Source: Paenibacillus sp. FSL H7-0326 (lineage in GTDB: Bacteria; Bacillota; Bacilli; Paenibacillales; Paenibacillaceae). From it: a stretch of 64,000 bases of DNA. The notes beneath the pieces were generated by a model. It was given only the letters and a program-made list of their open reading frames with translations. It was not told the DNA's origin and ran no database searches. Positions 21,984-31,408 of the stretch are shown here, piece by piece. The DNA is taken from positions 1 to 64,000 of the forward strand of contig NZ_MPVN01000009.1 in NCBI RefSeq assembly GCF_001955535.1. Reading direction: 5' to 3'. Made by a program: the position numbers and the translations under genes. Each line of letters begins with the position of its first letter. Within the stretch, counting starts at the first letter, position 1.

Positions 21984-22251
21984 AAAGCACCTCTCTTGTT
22001 TAAAGTGAAATATCGGTATAAAACTCTCATGCGGCTTAGCTTAAGGCGCTTTCAGTCAGTCTAACACTCTTTTTTCTCAGTCTACAACTATGTTTTCTCC
22101 TGAAAATAAAAAGGATCTAATAATGGTAGTTTTGATTATTGGAAACGAGATTGTTTTTGAAATATAAAATTCAATTCTACTTACATTACATCGTTTACTA
22201 TGAACACAATTTAATGACAGAATAAAGAAAGGAGGAAAGTTCCATTGATAC
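21984..22251. other. Gap upstream of repeat copy 5
   Basis: No gene is seen. A strong AAAGGAGG at 22227-22234 precedes repeat copy 5 but leads only into a 12-codon TTG frame that ends inside the repeat, as though the repeat had been inserted downstream of an original ribosome binding site. Confidence 0.35.
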
Positions 22252-22492
22252 GGGCTGATGCTAGCGGCTCTAATGCGGCATAAAACGCCGCCTAAGAGCC
22301 GCTACGCACCGCTGTCGGGTTACTCCAGCCGATAACGAGAGCGCCTAAGCCGGGGAAAGCGTCCCGGCAAAGGCGCTCTACGTTCCTGTCTGTCGCTTAA
22401 CACCACGCCACGGAGCCAAGATCCTAAACCGAATATCCAAGACATCGAATGAAAAATCCGGAAGTCCCAAAACACTGATTCCGGATTTTTTA
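22252..22492 (+). ncRNA. Structured repeat 1, part A only, copy 5, plus terminator
   Basis: Fifth copy, lying 13 kb from the array. The first hairpin arms read AGCGGCTCT/AGAGCCGCT, a compensated A-U to G-C change relative to copies 2-4. The second hairpin is conserved except for one base. The terminator is different in sequence (AAAAATCCGGAA and TTCCGGATTTTTT, 22452-22492). Part C is absent, so part A plus terminator can exist as a separate unit. Confidence 0.75.
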
Positions 22493-22716
22493 CGTTTATA
22501 TGATCCATTCGATTAACCGGATGTCATAATCAATATTCGCTTTTGCCCATCCATATTATCGTTAACATCGACCACGTAACAGCCGACTTATTCGATTTCT
22601 TTGTGTCGTATGTATGACTCACTAATGCTGCTATTTTGCATTCTGGCGGATGTACGCAACAGGTAGAGCTCAGCGGGTCAGGGAAAAAAACGAAAGTAAC
22701 TGATTTTCCTATAGTA
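22493..22716. other. Gap between repeat copy 5 and operator-promoter 6
   Basis: No convincing gene, repeat or terminator is seen in this stretch. Confidence 0.3.
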
Positions 22717-22745
22717 TTGTATACATAGTATGTATGTAGTATAAT
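22717..22745 (+). promoter_or_regulatory. Operator-promoter 6
   Basis: TTGTAT, 17 bases, TATAAT with ATACATA-G-TATGTAT palindrome. The leader AACCACCACA matches that after operator-promoter 3. Confidence 0.85.
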
Positions 22746-22793
22746 AAGTATATAGAAAGAAACCACCACAACATCTAAGGAGTGTATAAGAAA

Positions 22794-22943
22794 ATGTTAA
22801 ATCGCGAAAAGGTAATTGAATATTTTAGACAACATTTTGATGATACAAATTCCGAAAAAGACAGGCTTATTAAGGACTTCATGATCTTGATGGAATTTGG
22901 AAATTTCGATGAAGAAGATGAAGATTCCGGACCGGATTTCTAA
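22794..22943 (+). CDS. 49-aa acidic peptide
   Basis: ATG after TAAGGAGTG. Helical N-terminal half and a strongly acidic tail (FDEEDEDSGPDF). Sits just ahead of the ArdC gene and is probably co-transcribed. It could be a DNA mimic by charge, but it is very short. Confidence 0.55.
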   Translation: MLNREKVIEYFRQHFDDTNSEKDRLIKDFMILMEFGNFDEEDEDSGPDF

Positions 22944-23019
22944 AATTTGATTTTGGAAGAGTAGAGGCTTTGCCGTTTATTTATAAGTTTAAAATATTTA
23001 ACAACATGGAGGAATGAAC

Positions 23020-23865
23020 ATGAGTAGTGTTTATCAAATTGTAACCGAGCAAATCAAAAAGAAATTACAAGAAGGGGTTGCTCCTTGGAGAAAACCCTGG
23101 AGAGCTGATCAAATTGCAATGAACTGGTTTACGGGGAAACCTTATCGCGGCATTAACTTACTCCTTACAGAGTCTGGAGGTGAGTACGCTACATACAAAC
23201 AGATAAAAGAAAGCGGAGGTAAAATCAAACCAAGTGAGATAAAAAATTATACCCTGATTGTTTTCTTCATGACTAAAGACATCGAGGATGATAAAGGTAA
23301 AGAAGTAAAAATACCTATTCTAAGATATTACAGAGTTTACGAAATCAATACACAGTGTGAAGGGCTAAACTCAAAACGTCCACCAGTAGAGAACACGAAT
23401 GAAATGCAACCGATCGAACGAGCGGAGCAACTAGTGCGAGATTTTGCAGATGCACCTGAGATAATTCACAAAAGCGGTCGAGCGGTTTACAGACCACATT
23501 TTGACCAAGTGAGTGTACCGCCGCTGATGGATTACAATGTCCCAGAAGCATACTATAGTACATTGTTCCATGAGCTTGTTCACAGCACTGGACACGAACG
23601 GAGATTAAAGCGTGCTATCAAAAATCAATTTGGAGATGAGCTATATAGTAAAGAAGAACTTGTAGCGGAGATCGGAGCGGCCATGTTGTGCGGAGTGGCT
23701 GGGATTGAGCAAACTACCATCGATAATAGCGCTTCTTATATAAACGGTTGGCTCAAGGCTTTGGACAATGATGCTACATTGATAGTAATGGCCGCAAATG
23801 CAGCTCAGAAAGCGGCAGACTACATTCAGAACATTAAACCTAATATAACGGTAAAAGCGAGCTAA
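23020..23865 (+). CDS. ardC: ArdC-like antirestriction protein
   Basis: 281 residues from the ATG at 23020 (ATGGAGG site). The N-terminal single-strand-DNA-binding domain (VYQIVTEQIKKKLQ, PWRKPWR, NWFTGKPYRGINLLL) is followed by a metallopeptidase-like domain with HELVHSTGHERRL (about residues 184-196) and a downstream E-E-L-V-A-E-I-G-A motif. ArdC-type proteins protect incoming single-stranded plasmid DNA from restriction. The place next to the transfer region and the zipped HExxH motif fit this role. It is likely induced with the operon from 22717. Confidence 0.9.
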   Translation: MSSVYQIVTEQIKKKLQEGVAPWRKPWRADQIAMNWFTGKPYRGINLLLTESGGEYATYKQIKESGGKIKPSEIKNYTLIVFFMTKDIEDDKGKEVKIPILRYYRVYEINTQCEGLNSKRPPVENTNEMQPIERAEQLVRDFADAPEIIHKSGRAVYRPHFDQVSVPPLMDYNVPEAYYSTLFHELVHSTGHERRLKRAIKNQFGDELYSKEELVAEIGAAMLCGVAGIEQTTIDNSASYINGWLKALDNDATLIVMAANAAQKAADYIQNIKPNITVKAS

Positions 23866-23871
23866 AAAGCG

Positions 23872-23900
23872 GCCGACCCTAACGGGTCGGCTTTTTTTGA
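23872..23900 (+). terminator. Terminator of ardC
   Basis: GCCGACCC, TAAC loop, GGGTCGGC and seven T. Confidence 0.88.
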
Positions 23901-24063
23901 ATACCAAATCATAAAAGATCAAACCCTTCTATTTTAACTTCTGGAGCATCATTATATGAGAACCCTAAATGCTAGATTTGATATTGTCTCATGCTAAGGT
24001 CCATTTCCCATAATATAGGACTCAAAATTCGAAAGAATGTATCAAATAAGGGCTTGAACACAT

Positions 24064-24149
24064 GTCTTACATAAAGTCTTACACCATGTAAGACTTTGGG
24101 GTATTTCCGTTTATATCAACGTAAGACATTAGTAAGACGTATGTAAGAC
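24064..24149. repeat. GTAAGAC cluster 5
   Basis: GTCTTAC at 24064 and 24076; GTAAGAC at 24088, 24121, 24132 and 24143. Steps of 11-12 bases inside each subcluster. Located between ardC and the transfer genes. Confidence 0.85.
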
Positions 24150-24254
24150 ACGACAAAAACACTTAAATTTAATAGTTTGATAGATTCAACTTTCAGGATT
24201 AATATAATTGAATTTTGATTTTCAATAGTGAGAAGATGAACAAAGTAGAGAGGA

Positions 24255-24280
24255 GCTGCCTGACTGGCAGTTTTTCTTTT
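24255..24280 (+). terminator. Terminator upstream of the oriT-like region
   Basis: CTGCC, TGACT loop, GGCAG and TTTTTCTTTTTT. Confidence 0.6.
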
Positions 24281-24299
24281 TTCCAGCCCAGCGGTTTTA

Positions 24300-24600
24300 A
24301 ACCGGCACATGAGTGAGGGGGACACGGCCTTTAGGCCGTGAGCGGAGAGGTGCGGAGTCCGCGAAGCGGGCGAGGTACCTCCTCGCGCTCCTCCTTACTT
24401 ATGTAAGGCAGGATAAGGGACTGTGTATTTGCATACACAGTCGTATTCACATATACGTGGCAAAGCCACGTAAATAAAGGATTTTTTGTATGAGTGTTTT
24501 GATGTGTATAGTTCATTAGTAATACATATTTATAGGAGTGTAGAACTATGTTATACTATATATACCAAGGGATTTCTTGGTAGTGTTTTGATGAGTATTG
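24300..24600 (+). other. Candidate origin of transfer (oriT)
   Basis: A 300-base gene-free stretch just upstream of the RHH and relaxase genes, dense in inverted repeats: ACGGCCT/AGGCCGT (24324-24339), GCGAGG/CCTCGC (24370-24386), GACTGTGTAT/ATACACAGTC (24419-24442), TACGTGG/CCACGTA (24454-24472) and ACCAAG/CTTGGT (about 24565-24582). This position and density of hairpins are typical of oriT sites of MOBP systems; the nick site cannot be placed by eye. Part of it also holds the promoter of the RHH gene. Confidence 0.55.
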
Positions 24601-24619
24601 ATAGAAAGGAGGTATTTCG

Positions 24620-24991
24620 ATGGGAGAAACACAACAGAGGGTGCAAGTTCTTTTTGATGATGATTTACTTAAAAGTTTAGACGCTGAGTGCAAGAAGCAA
24701 GGGATGAATCGGAGTGAGTTTATACGTTCTGCGGTTGAACAACGGATCTCTTCTAATTCTGCAGAGCAAGGGTTGGATACGATTTTGAAGATGTTAAGAA
24801 AAGTACTTCAAGATGAGTTGAATCCTCAATTTAATCGACTTGCTAAGATGCAAGCGAAAACCACTAAAGCAGCTGCTACAGCGATGTACATGCAACTTGT
24901 TACGGTTTCAGCATTAGGTCTGGATGGTAGAGATTCTCTGAAAAGTGCTGAAGAAAAAGCTGTAGGATATCTAACAAATAAGGAGTCGTAA
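24620..24991 (+). CDS. Ribbon-helix-helix relaxosome accessory protein
   Basis: 123 residues, ATG after AAAGGAGG. Residues 6-47 form an RHH DNA-binding domain (RVQVLFDDDLLKSLDAECKKQ, then NRSEFIRSAVEQR). The rest is helical and may bind the relaxase. RHH proteins of the MobC/TraY type bind oriT and help the relaxase open DNA. Four bases separate it from the relaxase gene. No toxin partner is present, which favours a transfer role. Confidence 0.78.
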   Translation: MGETQQRVQVLFDDDLLKSLDAECKKQGMNRSEFIRSAVEQRISSNSAEQGLDTILKMLRKVLQDELNPQFNRLAKMQAKTTKAAATAMYMQLVTVSALGLDGRDSLKSAEEKAVGYLTNKES

Positions 24992-24995
24992 TTTC

Positions 24996-26945
24996 ATGCG
25001 TCCGTTTAAAGCCCCCTTTTACTTTAATATCAAGTTCTACAAGGCAGAAGGGGATAATGGAAAGAAAAATAGTGCTCATATCCGCTACATAGCCACTCGT
25101 CCAGGAGTAGATCTTGGTTATGAGCTTGATAAAGATATGGAGCTTGTACCGGACACACCAGAGCACCATATCAAGTATGCTCATGAGCGGCCAAGAAGTC
25201 ATGGATTATTTAGTTCTGGAGATGGTGAAGTTGATATGCACGCTATACAAAAAGAGCTTGCAGAGCACAAGGGAATGGTTTGGAGATCGATTATAAGTCT
25301 CCATGGAGATGATGCCGCTCGACTCGAAATGGAATCTAGAGAGTCCTGGGAAGAAGTTATTAAGCAGCAGTTGCCAAGAGCGGCTGAAGAAATGGGGATT
25401 CAAGAAACCAATCTTCGTTGGGTAGCAGCTTTTCATGCAGAGGTCGGACATCCACATGCTCATATCGTTTTTTGGGAAAAAAATCCTAAAAGGAGACTTG
25501 GGAAAGTGACTCCTCATGTTAAAGACGAGATGCGTAAAAAGTTTGTTCAGAAAATTTATGCTGCTGATCGAGATCAATATAACAGATTGAAGACTGTTAC
25601 TAGGGATCTAATGAAAGAACGAGGGATTTCTACGTTACGAGAAGCTGTTAAGTTTGCTAGAGGGATAAGAACAGGAAATATAGAGGTTTTAGAGCATAGC
25701 CTTGATGCTGGGAGAATTGTAGAGCATGGCGTTACAGCAAAAATGGACATGGAACAAACAAATGAGCTTATATCTAGATTAGAAGCACTATCAGGGATAA
25801 TGCCTAAAAAGGGTAGAATCATGTTGAAATTTATGCCTGAAAACGTGAAACATGAAGTTAAGAAGATATCAGAATGGATCTATGAACAATCTCAGATGAA
25901 TCCTATGAGATCTGATTATGAAAAGTCTGCTGAAATGTTAGCACGGCCTTATTCTAATCAGGAGTCTCAAATTCAAGAAGCTGTAGATCGAGCCAAAGAA
26001 GACATGATCAATCGTATTTCTCAATCTGTGTTAAGAGCTGCTGCCGAATTAGGTAGAGAAAATTTATTCTCAATTCATCCCGAAAAAGCCAAGGCAGTAA
26101 TTGAAGCCGTGAAAATTGCTCAAAAGCCAGTTCTCTTTGATAAACGAGCTGAAGTATCTAAAGGTGTCTATTTAAATCTAGATAAAGCTGGAATTGATCA
26201 TTCTATTATTAAAGTAGTGATGGATAAATTGGAATTGAACTTCTTAGAAAATATGGTTGGTCCAATAAAATCGTCTAACAATGATTTGGAGACACCAGAA
26301 AAACTAGACAAAGGTACTGCTTATTTACTTAAGGCGGCTTTAGGAGAAGAAAGAGCAGAGCTAGTCCTTAGAGCTTCAGGATATTACACTGAGGCAGTAG
26401 AGGTGATGAAGGGAATAAAGCAATTAGCTTACGACCTGGATTCGATAGGTAAGAATGTGAAATTCCACAATCCTCATATTAAGTTGGTAAATCAACTTTC
26501 CACTTTACTTTATACTTGTGGAATGAATCCCTATGAAGTGAAGACAGTTATCCATGATTACAATGAGCGTTCCTCTTCACTAATTGATCCAGAAGTAATT
26601 GATAAAGAATCAGCAAAGTCTTTTAAAAATGTTATAGAGACACGGGACTGGGGAAGAGAAGTCCTATTGAGCAAAAAAGACTTCTCAGAACTAAGTCAAA
26701 AAATAGGAATCAATACAGAATATCCGTGGCGCTCAGAAAAACAAAGAGATTTTGCTGTCAGAGGTCATAAGCAGTCCATAGCAAATAGTTTGTTTAAAAA
26801 TGCACTGCATCATATGGATTCATTTGTTAAACGTGCAGCGCTAGATCGAGAAAGAGCCAAGCTCCAGGCTCTACACAAGATCAGACTTGATGCAGAAAAA
26901 GAACAGGAAGATCGCGAACGAAACAATGGAAGATCACGACGGTGA
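24996..26945 (+). CDS. MobP3/MobL-type relaxase
   Basis: 649 residues. The N-terminal relaxase domain holds a Y in HIRYIATRPG (about residue 31) as the likely catalytic tyrosine and the metal-binding triad HAEVGHPHAH (about residues 147-156). A long helical C-terminal region follows (about residues 200-649), with a basic tail. The enzyme nicks oriT, stays joined to the 5' end and leads the strand into the recipient. Context (RHH gene, coupling protein, oriT-like region) fully supports the call. Confidence 0.92.
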   Translation: MRPFKAPFYFNIKFYKAEGDNGKKNSAHIRYIATRPGVDLGYELDKDMELVPDTPEHHIKYAHERPRSHGLFSSGDGEVDMHAIQKELAEHKGMVWRSIISLHGDDAARLEMESRESWEEVIKQQLPRAAEEMGIQETNLRWVAAFHAEVGHPHAHIVFWEKNPKRRLGKVTPHVKDEMRKKFVQKIYAADRDQYNRLKTVTRDLMKERGISTLREAVKFARGIRTGNIEVLEHSLDAGRIVEHGVTAKMDMEQTNELISRLEALSGIMPKKGRIMLKFMPENVKHEVKKISEWIYEQSQMNPMRSDYEKSAEMLARPYSNQESQIQEAVDRAKEDMINRISQSVLRAAAELGRENLFSIHPEKAKAVIEAVKIAQKPVLFDKRAEVSKGVYLNLDKAGIDHSIIKVVMDKLELNFLENMVGPIKSSNNDLETPEKLDKGTAYLLKAALGEERAELVLRASGYYTEAVEVMKGIKQLAYDLDSIGKNVKFHNPHIKLVNQLSTLLYTCGMNPYEVKTVIHDYNERSSSLIDPEVIDKESAKSFKNVIETRDWGREVLLSKKDFSELSQKIGINTEYPWRSEKQRDFAVRGHKQSIANSLFKNALHHMDSFVKRAALDRERAKLQALHKIRLDAEKEQEDRERNNGRSRR

Positions 26946-26968
26946 TTTTATAAAGAAGGAGGAGTAAT

Positions 26969-29482
26969 GTGCAGAAAGCATTAAAAATAACATCATTCAT
27001 CATATTTGTGGTTTTTTTTCATGCGTATGTAGCAGGTGCTGGTATCTCTGCTTTTTTAACATTAGATCGAACAGATTGGAACAATGGAGATTTAGGACCG
27101 GCTATGGAGCAATGGAAATCTGACTTTCTAAATCCAATAGATACTTACCAAATATTATGGATGCCGCAATCTCCATTTCAATACGAAATAGGTCAATGGG
27201 TGTTATATAGTTTTCCGGTATCTTTAATTATTTTTTTGACAGCATTTTACGGGTGGATATGGAAGAGGAAAACCTTTAGAGAAGCTCAGGAATACGGAAG
27301 TCATGGAACCGCAAGATGGGCTACTACTAAAGAGATATTCAGAAAAGGAGAAGTTACTGGAAATCCCTATAATGAACGGAATACAGCTGGTGTTATTCTT
27401 GGGTATCAAGAATCATTATTCGGAGGTAAGAAGTACATCACGATTCCACCAGATTCTGAAATAAATCAGAATATAGTGGTTTATGGTGGATCAGGTATAG
27501 GTAAAGATTTTACCTATATTAAAACTCAAATATTTCACAGTATGGTACCTTACGAACCTAAGTCTAAGAAAAGAAAGCAGGCTTTGGTTGATCGAGGGAT
27601 ACCTACAGAATATAGCTTGCTTGTGGTAGATCCGAAAGGGGAAGCATATCGGGACACAGCTGTATCACTAGAGGAGAATGGTTATGAGGTATACCAATTC
27701 AATTTAGTTAACAGGAAGTCGTCTCATCGGTGGAATGGATTAGATTATGTCACTGATGATATCGAAGCTACAAGACTCGCTAATTTAATTATTAGTAATG
27801 GATATGATAAATCTGGTGGTGATCCGTTCTGGCCTAAAGCGGAAAAAGCACTTTTAACAGCTGTTATCCTTTTTGTTAAATATGAGACGCCACCTGAGCA
27901 GCAACATATACCGAATGTCTTACATATAGGTATGACCTATAACAATGAAGATGAACTAGATATATTATTTGAGTCTTTGCCCTATAACCATCCAGCGCTT
28001 GGAAGCTACCGGATATTTAAACAAGCGCCACCTGAAACGAGAGCAGGTATACTTATAGGTTTCGGGGCAGAGCTTCAATTGTTTGCAAATCGTGAAATTA
28101 CTGAGATGACTACTCAATCTGATTTTAAACTTGATGATATGGGAAGAAAGAAAACAGCGGTATTTATGATCATACCAGATGGAGATACAACCTTTGCTTC
28201 TATAACATCACTATTTATGACTCAAGCTTTTCAACAATGGTGGAAGGTAGCAGAAGAGAACGGAGGAACATGTCCAATAGGTATTCGAGTATTGGGAAAT
28301 GAGTGGGCGAATATTGGTCGTGTGCCGATGATAGCAGAGCGAGCGTCAGTTATGCGTTCTAAAGGAGTATCGCTACAGATTATCCTACAAGGTCGCGCAC
28401 AATTAGATAAGCTTTATGACAAAGATGCAGAGATACTCCTTTTGAATTGCGATACTACTATATTTTTAGGTACAAATGATACGCGCACGGCAGAGCAGAT
28501 GGAAAAGGATCTAGGTGATATGACGATTGAGGTTCAAACTCATTCTAAGCAACCAGGTTCAATGTTAGGTGTAGGATCAAGTGTTTCCACGCAGCACCAG
28601 GCAAGGAAACTAAGAACAGCCAATGAAATAAAGAAGAATTCAAGAAAGAAGAACATTATTATTCAAAATGCATCAAATCCGTTTGAGACGTTGAAAACAC
28701 CCTTTATCGATCATCCATTAGCAAATGGTTTCAAAAAACGTAATGCTAAAGATATGACTGCTCCTAAACATAAAGGATATAAGCTTTTCAGCAGAGAGGA
28801 TTACAACCGAGTCATCGGAGCTGTTCTAGAGCCATCAACTGTTAGTGCTGAGGCTGCTCAGGAGAATTTCATGGTTCAAACAAAGAACCTAAACGCTCTA
28901 GATATTCTTGATTCAATTTCTTTCCCAGCCCAGGAAACAGAAACTGAGCTTACAAATAGTTCTGAAAATAGTGCTGTCCATGTCATGGATAGTACTGAAG
29001 AAAATAGTTCAAGTGAAGCTGCAGCTGAAGAGGAAGTTTTAGAAGAACTAGTAAGAGAGGATCAAGCAACTGAAGCGGCTGTGATTGGCTATGCCATAGA
29101 GGAGATAGAATCAAGCGTAGCGGCTATAGAGCCTATATCAGCTGGAGCAAACAATGAAGTTGCCGCTTCTTCTGAACCAGAGCACGATGATTCCTCATTA
29201 AGAAGTTTGACATTGACCGATGGTGAATCAGTAGTCGTCGATACTTCAACAGGAGAAGTCTTCTCAGATGAACCTATAGACGTAGAAGACACTTTGTTCG
29301 TTCCTAATAGAATGGATAACTCAGATATGAGTAGTAATCATAGTGAGAATATTGAATCAGATATATTAGATTCCGGTGAGAGTAAGAAGAATGTTGAAGA
29401 TGCAGCTTCTAGCAGCGTATCTAAGATAAGTACTTTGAACATTAAAAAAATCGATCCGAAGAAGTTATTAGAGGACTTATAA
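26969..29482 (+). CDS. VirD4/TraG-type coupling protein
   Basis: 837 residues, GTG start after AAGGAGG. Two N-terminal transmembrane segments (about residues 7-29 and 78-97), a Walker A-like GGSGIGKD (about residues 172-180), Walker B LLVVDPKGE (about 219-227) and the hexamer ATPase core, then an acidic, serine-rich C-terminal extension from about residue 640. It docks the relaxosome at the membrane and pumps DNA. In Walker A the usual Ser/Thr after the Lys is Asp, an unusual change. It probably shares an mRNA with the relaxase and the TOPRIM protein. Confidence 0.92.
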   Translation: MQKALKITSFIIFVVFFHAYVAGAGISAFLTLDRTDWNNGDLGPAMEQWKSDFLNPIDTYQILWMPQSPFQYEIGQWVLYSFPVSLIIFLTAFYGWIWKRKTFREAQEYGSHGTARWATTKEIFRKGEVTGNPYNERNTAGVILGYQESLFGGKKYITIPPDSEINQNIVVYGGSGIGKDFTYIKTQIFHSMVPYEPKSKKRKQALVDRGIPTEYSLLVVDPKGEAYRDTAVSLEENGYEVYQFNLVNRKSSHRWNGLDYVTDDIEATRLANLIISNGYDKSGGDPFWPKAEKALLTAVILFVKYETPPEQQHIPNVLHIGMTYNNEDELDILFESLPYNHPALGSYRIFKQAPPETRAGILIGFGAELQLFANREITEMTTQSDFKLDDMGRKKTAVFMIIPDGDTTFASITSLFMTQAFQQWWKVAEENGGTCPIGIRVLGNEWANIGRVPMIAERASVMRSKGVSLQIILQGRAQLDKLYDKDAEILLLNCDTTIFLGTNDTRTAEQMEKDLGDMTIEVQTHSKQPGSMLGVGSSVSTQHQARKLRTANEIKKNSRKKNIIIQNASNPFETLKTPFIDHPLANGFKKRNAKDMTAPKHKGYKLFSREDYNRVIGAVLEPSTVSAEAAQENFMVQTKNLNALDILDSISFPAQETETELTNSSENSAVHVMDSTEENSSSEAAAEEEVLEELVREDQATEAAVIGYAIEEIESSVAAIEPISAGANNEVAASSEPEHDDSSLRSLTLTDGESVVVDTSTGEVFSDEPIDVEDTLFVPNRMDNSDMSSNHSENIESDILDSGESKKNVEDAASSSVSKISTLNIKKIDPKKLLEDL

Positions 29483-29519
29483 GTAAAATCTTCATTTTAA
29501 GTATATTGGAGGTACTACA

Positions 29520-30593
29520 ATGAAAGTATCTGATGAAGATAAGAGAAAAGCTAGACAAACGGATCTTCTTTCTTACCTAGAAGGTGAAAATGAGAAAGCA
29601 CTGAAGCAGGGGAAAACACCTCCTTACAGTATAGTTCGTGAAGGAAGAGAGTACCGTTTAAAAGACTATGGCGGACTATTGTTTAACAATAATTACTGGA
29701 ACCAAAGAAGTACCAATAAAGGAGGGAATACTCTCGATTTTTTGGTTGAAGTTGAAGGAAAAAACTTTAAAGAAGCCGTTTCTCTTCTTGTTGGAACTGA
29801 ATATAAAAAAGTTGATGTACCAAAGGAATTAAAGGAGAAATCAGAAATACCATTTGAGTTACCTGAAAAAAATGAATCTTTTAGAAGATCCATTGCCTAT
29901 CTAACTAAAACTAGGGGATTGGATGCAGAACTTATTCTAGAAGAATTTAAACAGGGTCGTATATACGAAGAGAAAGAGTATCACAATGTTGTCTTCGTTG
30001 GAAGAGATCGAAATAATGAGCCTGTATGGGCTCAAAAAAGGTCCACATTAACAGATAAAAAGTTCGTTGCTGACCAAAAAGGAAGCAATCCGAGTTACCC
30101 TTACTTTTACGGGAATCCGGAAGCAAGAACAGTCGTTGTAATTGAATCACCTATTGAGGCATTATCTTTAGTGAATATAATGAAAATGCTGAAAAAAGAT
30201 ATATCTGATCTATGCTTCTTGCCTTTAGGAGGACTCCATGATACAGCTTTGCGTCAATTTTTGAAAGATCATCCAGAGACATGCAGAGGGATAATCACAG
30301 CATTAAATAATGACCGAGCAAGTCAGGATAAACCTCATGACATAAAAGGGCATGAGGCTAGTAAAATAATTAGAGATCGATATGGCTCTCATTATACTGT
30401 GCAAAGTATTTTTCCATTAGCGAATGATTGGAACGATGATTTGCGTGCGTTAAGAACGAAGGATATTCATAAAGATATCTCTCATGATAAAGAGAAAGAT
30501 ATTGAAGCCCAAATCAAGGATTATGCTAAACAGAAAAAGCTTGAAAGAACAAAACAGAGAGAGATTAAACATACAATGGTACGAAGCAGATAA
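29520..30593 (+). CDS. DUF3991/TOPRIM-domain protein (plasmid primase-like)
   Basis: 357 residues, ATG after TTGGAGG. The N-terminal part (DLLSYLEGE, then YSIVREGREYRLKDY and NKGGNTLDFL) is the DUF3991-type region; the C-terminal half is a TOPRIM domain (TVVVIESPIEALSLV with the conserved Glu, and a later D-R-A-S-Q-D segment). Such proteins are found near relaxases in Bacillota elements and may prime synthesis of the transferred strand. A helicase domain is missing. Third gene of the transfer operon. Confidence 0.8.
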   Translation: MKVSDEDKRKARQTDLLSYLEGENEKALKQGKTPPYSIVREGREYRLKDYGGLLFNNNYWNQRSTNKGGNTLDFLVEVEGKNFKEAVSLLVGTEYKKVDVPKELKEKSEIPFELPEKNESFRRSIAYLTKTRGLDAELILEEFKQGRIYEEKEYHNVVFVGRDRNNEPVWAQKRSTLTDKKFVADQKGSNPSYPYFYGNPEARTVVVIESPIEALSLVNIMKMLKKDISDLCFLPLGGLHDTALRQFLKDHPETCRGIITALNNDRASQDKPHDIKGHEASKIIRDRYGSHYTVQSIFPLANDWNDDLRALRTKDIHKDISHDKEKDIEAQIKDYAKQKKLERTKQREIKHTMVRSR

Positions 30594-30599
30594 TTGTAT

Positions 30600-30676
30600 G
30601 TAAGACTTAGTGTAAGACTTTAAGTAAGACAATGAATAAATATTTGTAAGACGTTTGTAAGACAGGTAAGTAAGAC
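30600..30676. repeat. GTAAGAC cluster 6
   Basis: Six direct copies at 30600, 30612, 30624, 30646, 30657 and 30670, spaced 11-13 bases (one 22-base step). It is the largest uniform run in the window and directly follows the transfer operon. Confidence 0.88.
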
Positions 30677-30696
30677 AATATATTACTTTGATACGA

Positions 30697-30732
30697 GGTG
30701 CGCTACTTTTGTAGTGCACCTATTTCTTTTTT
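30697..30732 (+). terminator. Terminator of the transfer operon
   Basis: GGTGCGCTAC, TTTT loop, GTAGTGCACC followed by a T-rich tract. Confidence 0.75.
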
Positions 30733-30822
30733 ACTATATTCAACAAAATTTTCTAGTCTAATATACCTAATTCGGCTATGATGTATATACTTCTAAAAAG
30801 GATGATAAGAAGGGAGGTTAAT

Positions 30823-31281
30823 ATGAGACAAACTATTGAATTAGACGAACTTACTTATCTTGAGTGGAGAGAGCTTTTTAAAAAATATCTAGTAACAAGT
30901 AGTGAAGCTGCGGAAATTCTTAATGTGTCAGTGCCTCGAATTACTCAACTAGATCAATCAGGATTATTACACAGTGTAATTAGAGGAAGATATTTAAAAA
31001 AAGATGTTTTATCAATTAAAGAGGACATGAGAATCAAACGAGAAAAATATAGAAATAACCCTGATATTATCACATATAACGACGTTTTTGAAATATTGAA
31101 AGAAGTGCATAGTGAAACTAGAAGGGCAGTAACTCCGAAGTGTATAGAAGAACGTATCGAGCTTAAAATAAGTAACTCCGATAAGGTAAATATAAAAAAC
31201 AGAGTAGCCAATGCACTAAGGATTCTATTAAAGAAGAAGCTTGTTAGGAAAGTGAAGTATGGCTATTATCTTCCCAATTGA
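30823..31281 (+). CDS. HTH DNA-binding protein
   Basis: 152 residues from the ATG at 30823 (AAGGGAGG site). Residues 20-55 (LVTSSEAAEILNVSVPRITQLDQSG) are an excisionase/MerR-like helix-turn-helix. The C-terminal half (ESNDRVANALRILLKKK-like region) may be a winged domain. It stands alone between terminators upstream of the Tad-like region. It may control either the transfer operon or the pilus genes. Confidence 0.7.
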   Translation: MRQTIELDELTYLEWRELFKKYLVTSSEAAEILNVSVPRITQLDQSGLLHSVIRGRYLKKDVLSIKEDMRIKREKYRNNPDIITYNDVFEILKEVHSETRRAVTPKCIEERIELKISNSDKVNIKNRVANALRILLKKKLVRKVKYGYYLPN

Positions 31282-31304
31282 GATAGAACTGAGAATAATC
31301 GCCA

Positions 31305-31336
31305 AAAAATGAGCCTAATAAAAGGTTCATTTTTCA
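31305..31336 (+). terminator. Intrinsic terminator
   Basis: AAAATGAGCC, loop, GGTTCATTTTT. A TATAAT at 31375-31380 with a weak -35 lies downstream and may start the next operon. Confidence 0.7.
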
Positions 31337-31408
31337 GACCAAAGATTGCTCTATTAATTAATAAATAGTAAGTATATAATGGGACTTTATAAGGAGGTAG
31401 TAAGCACT

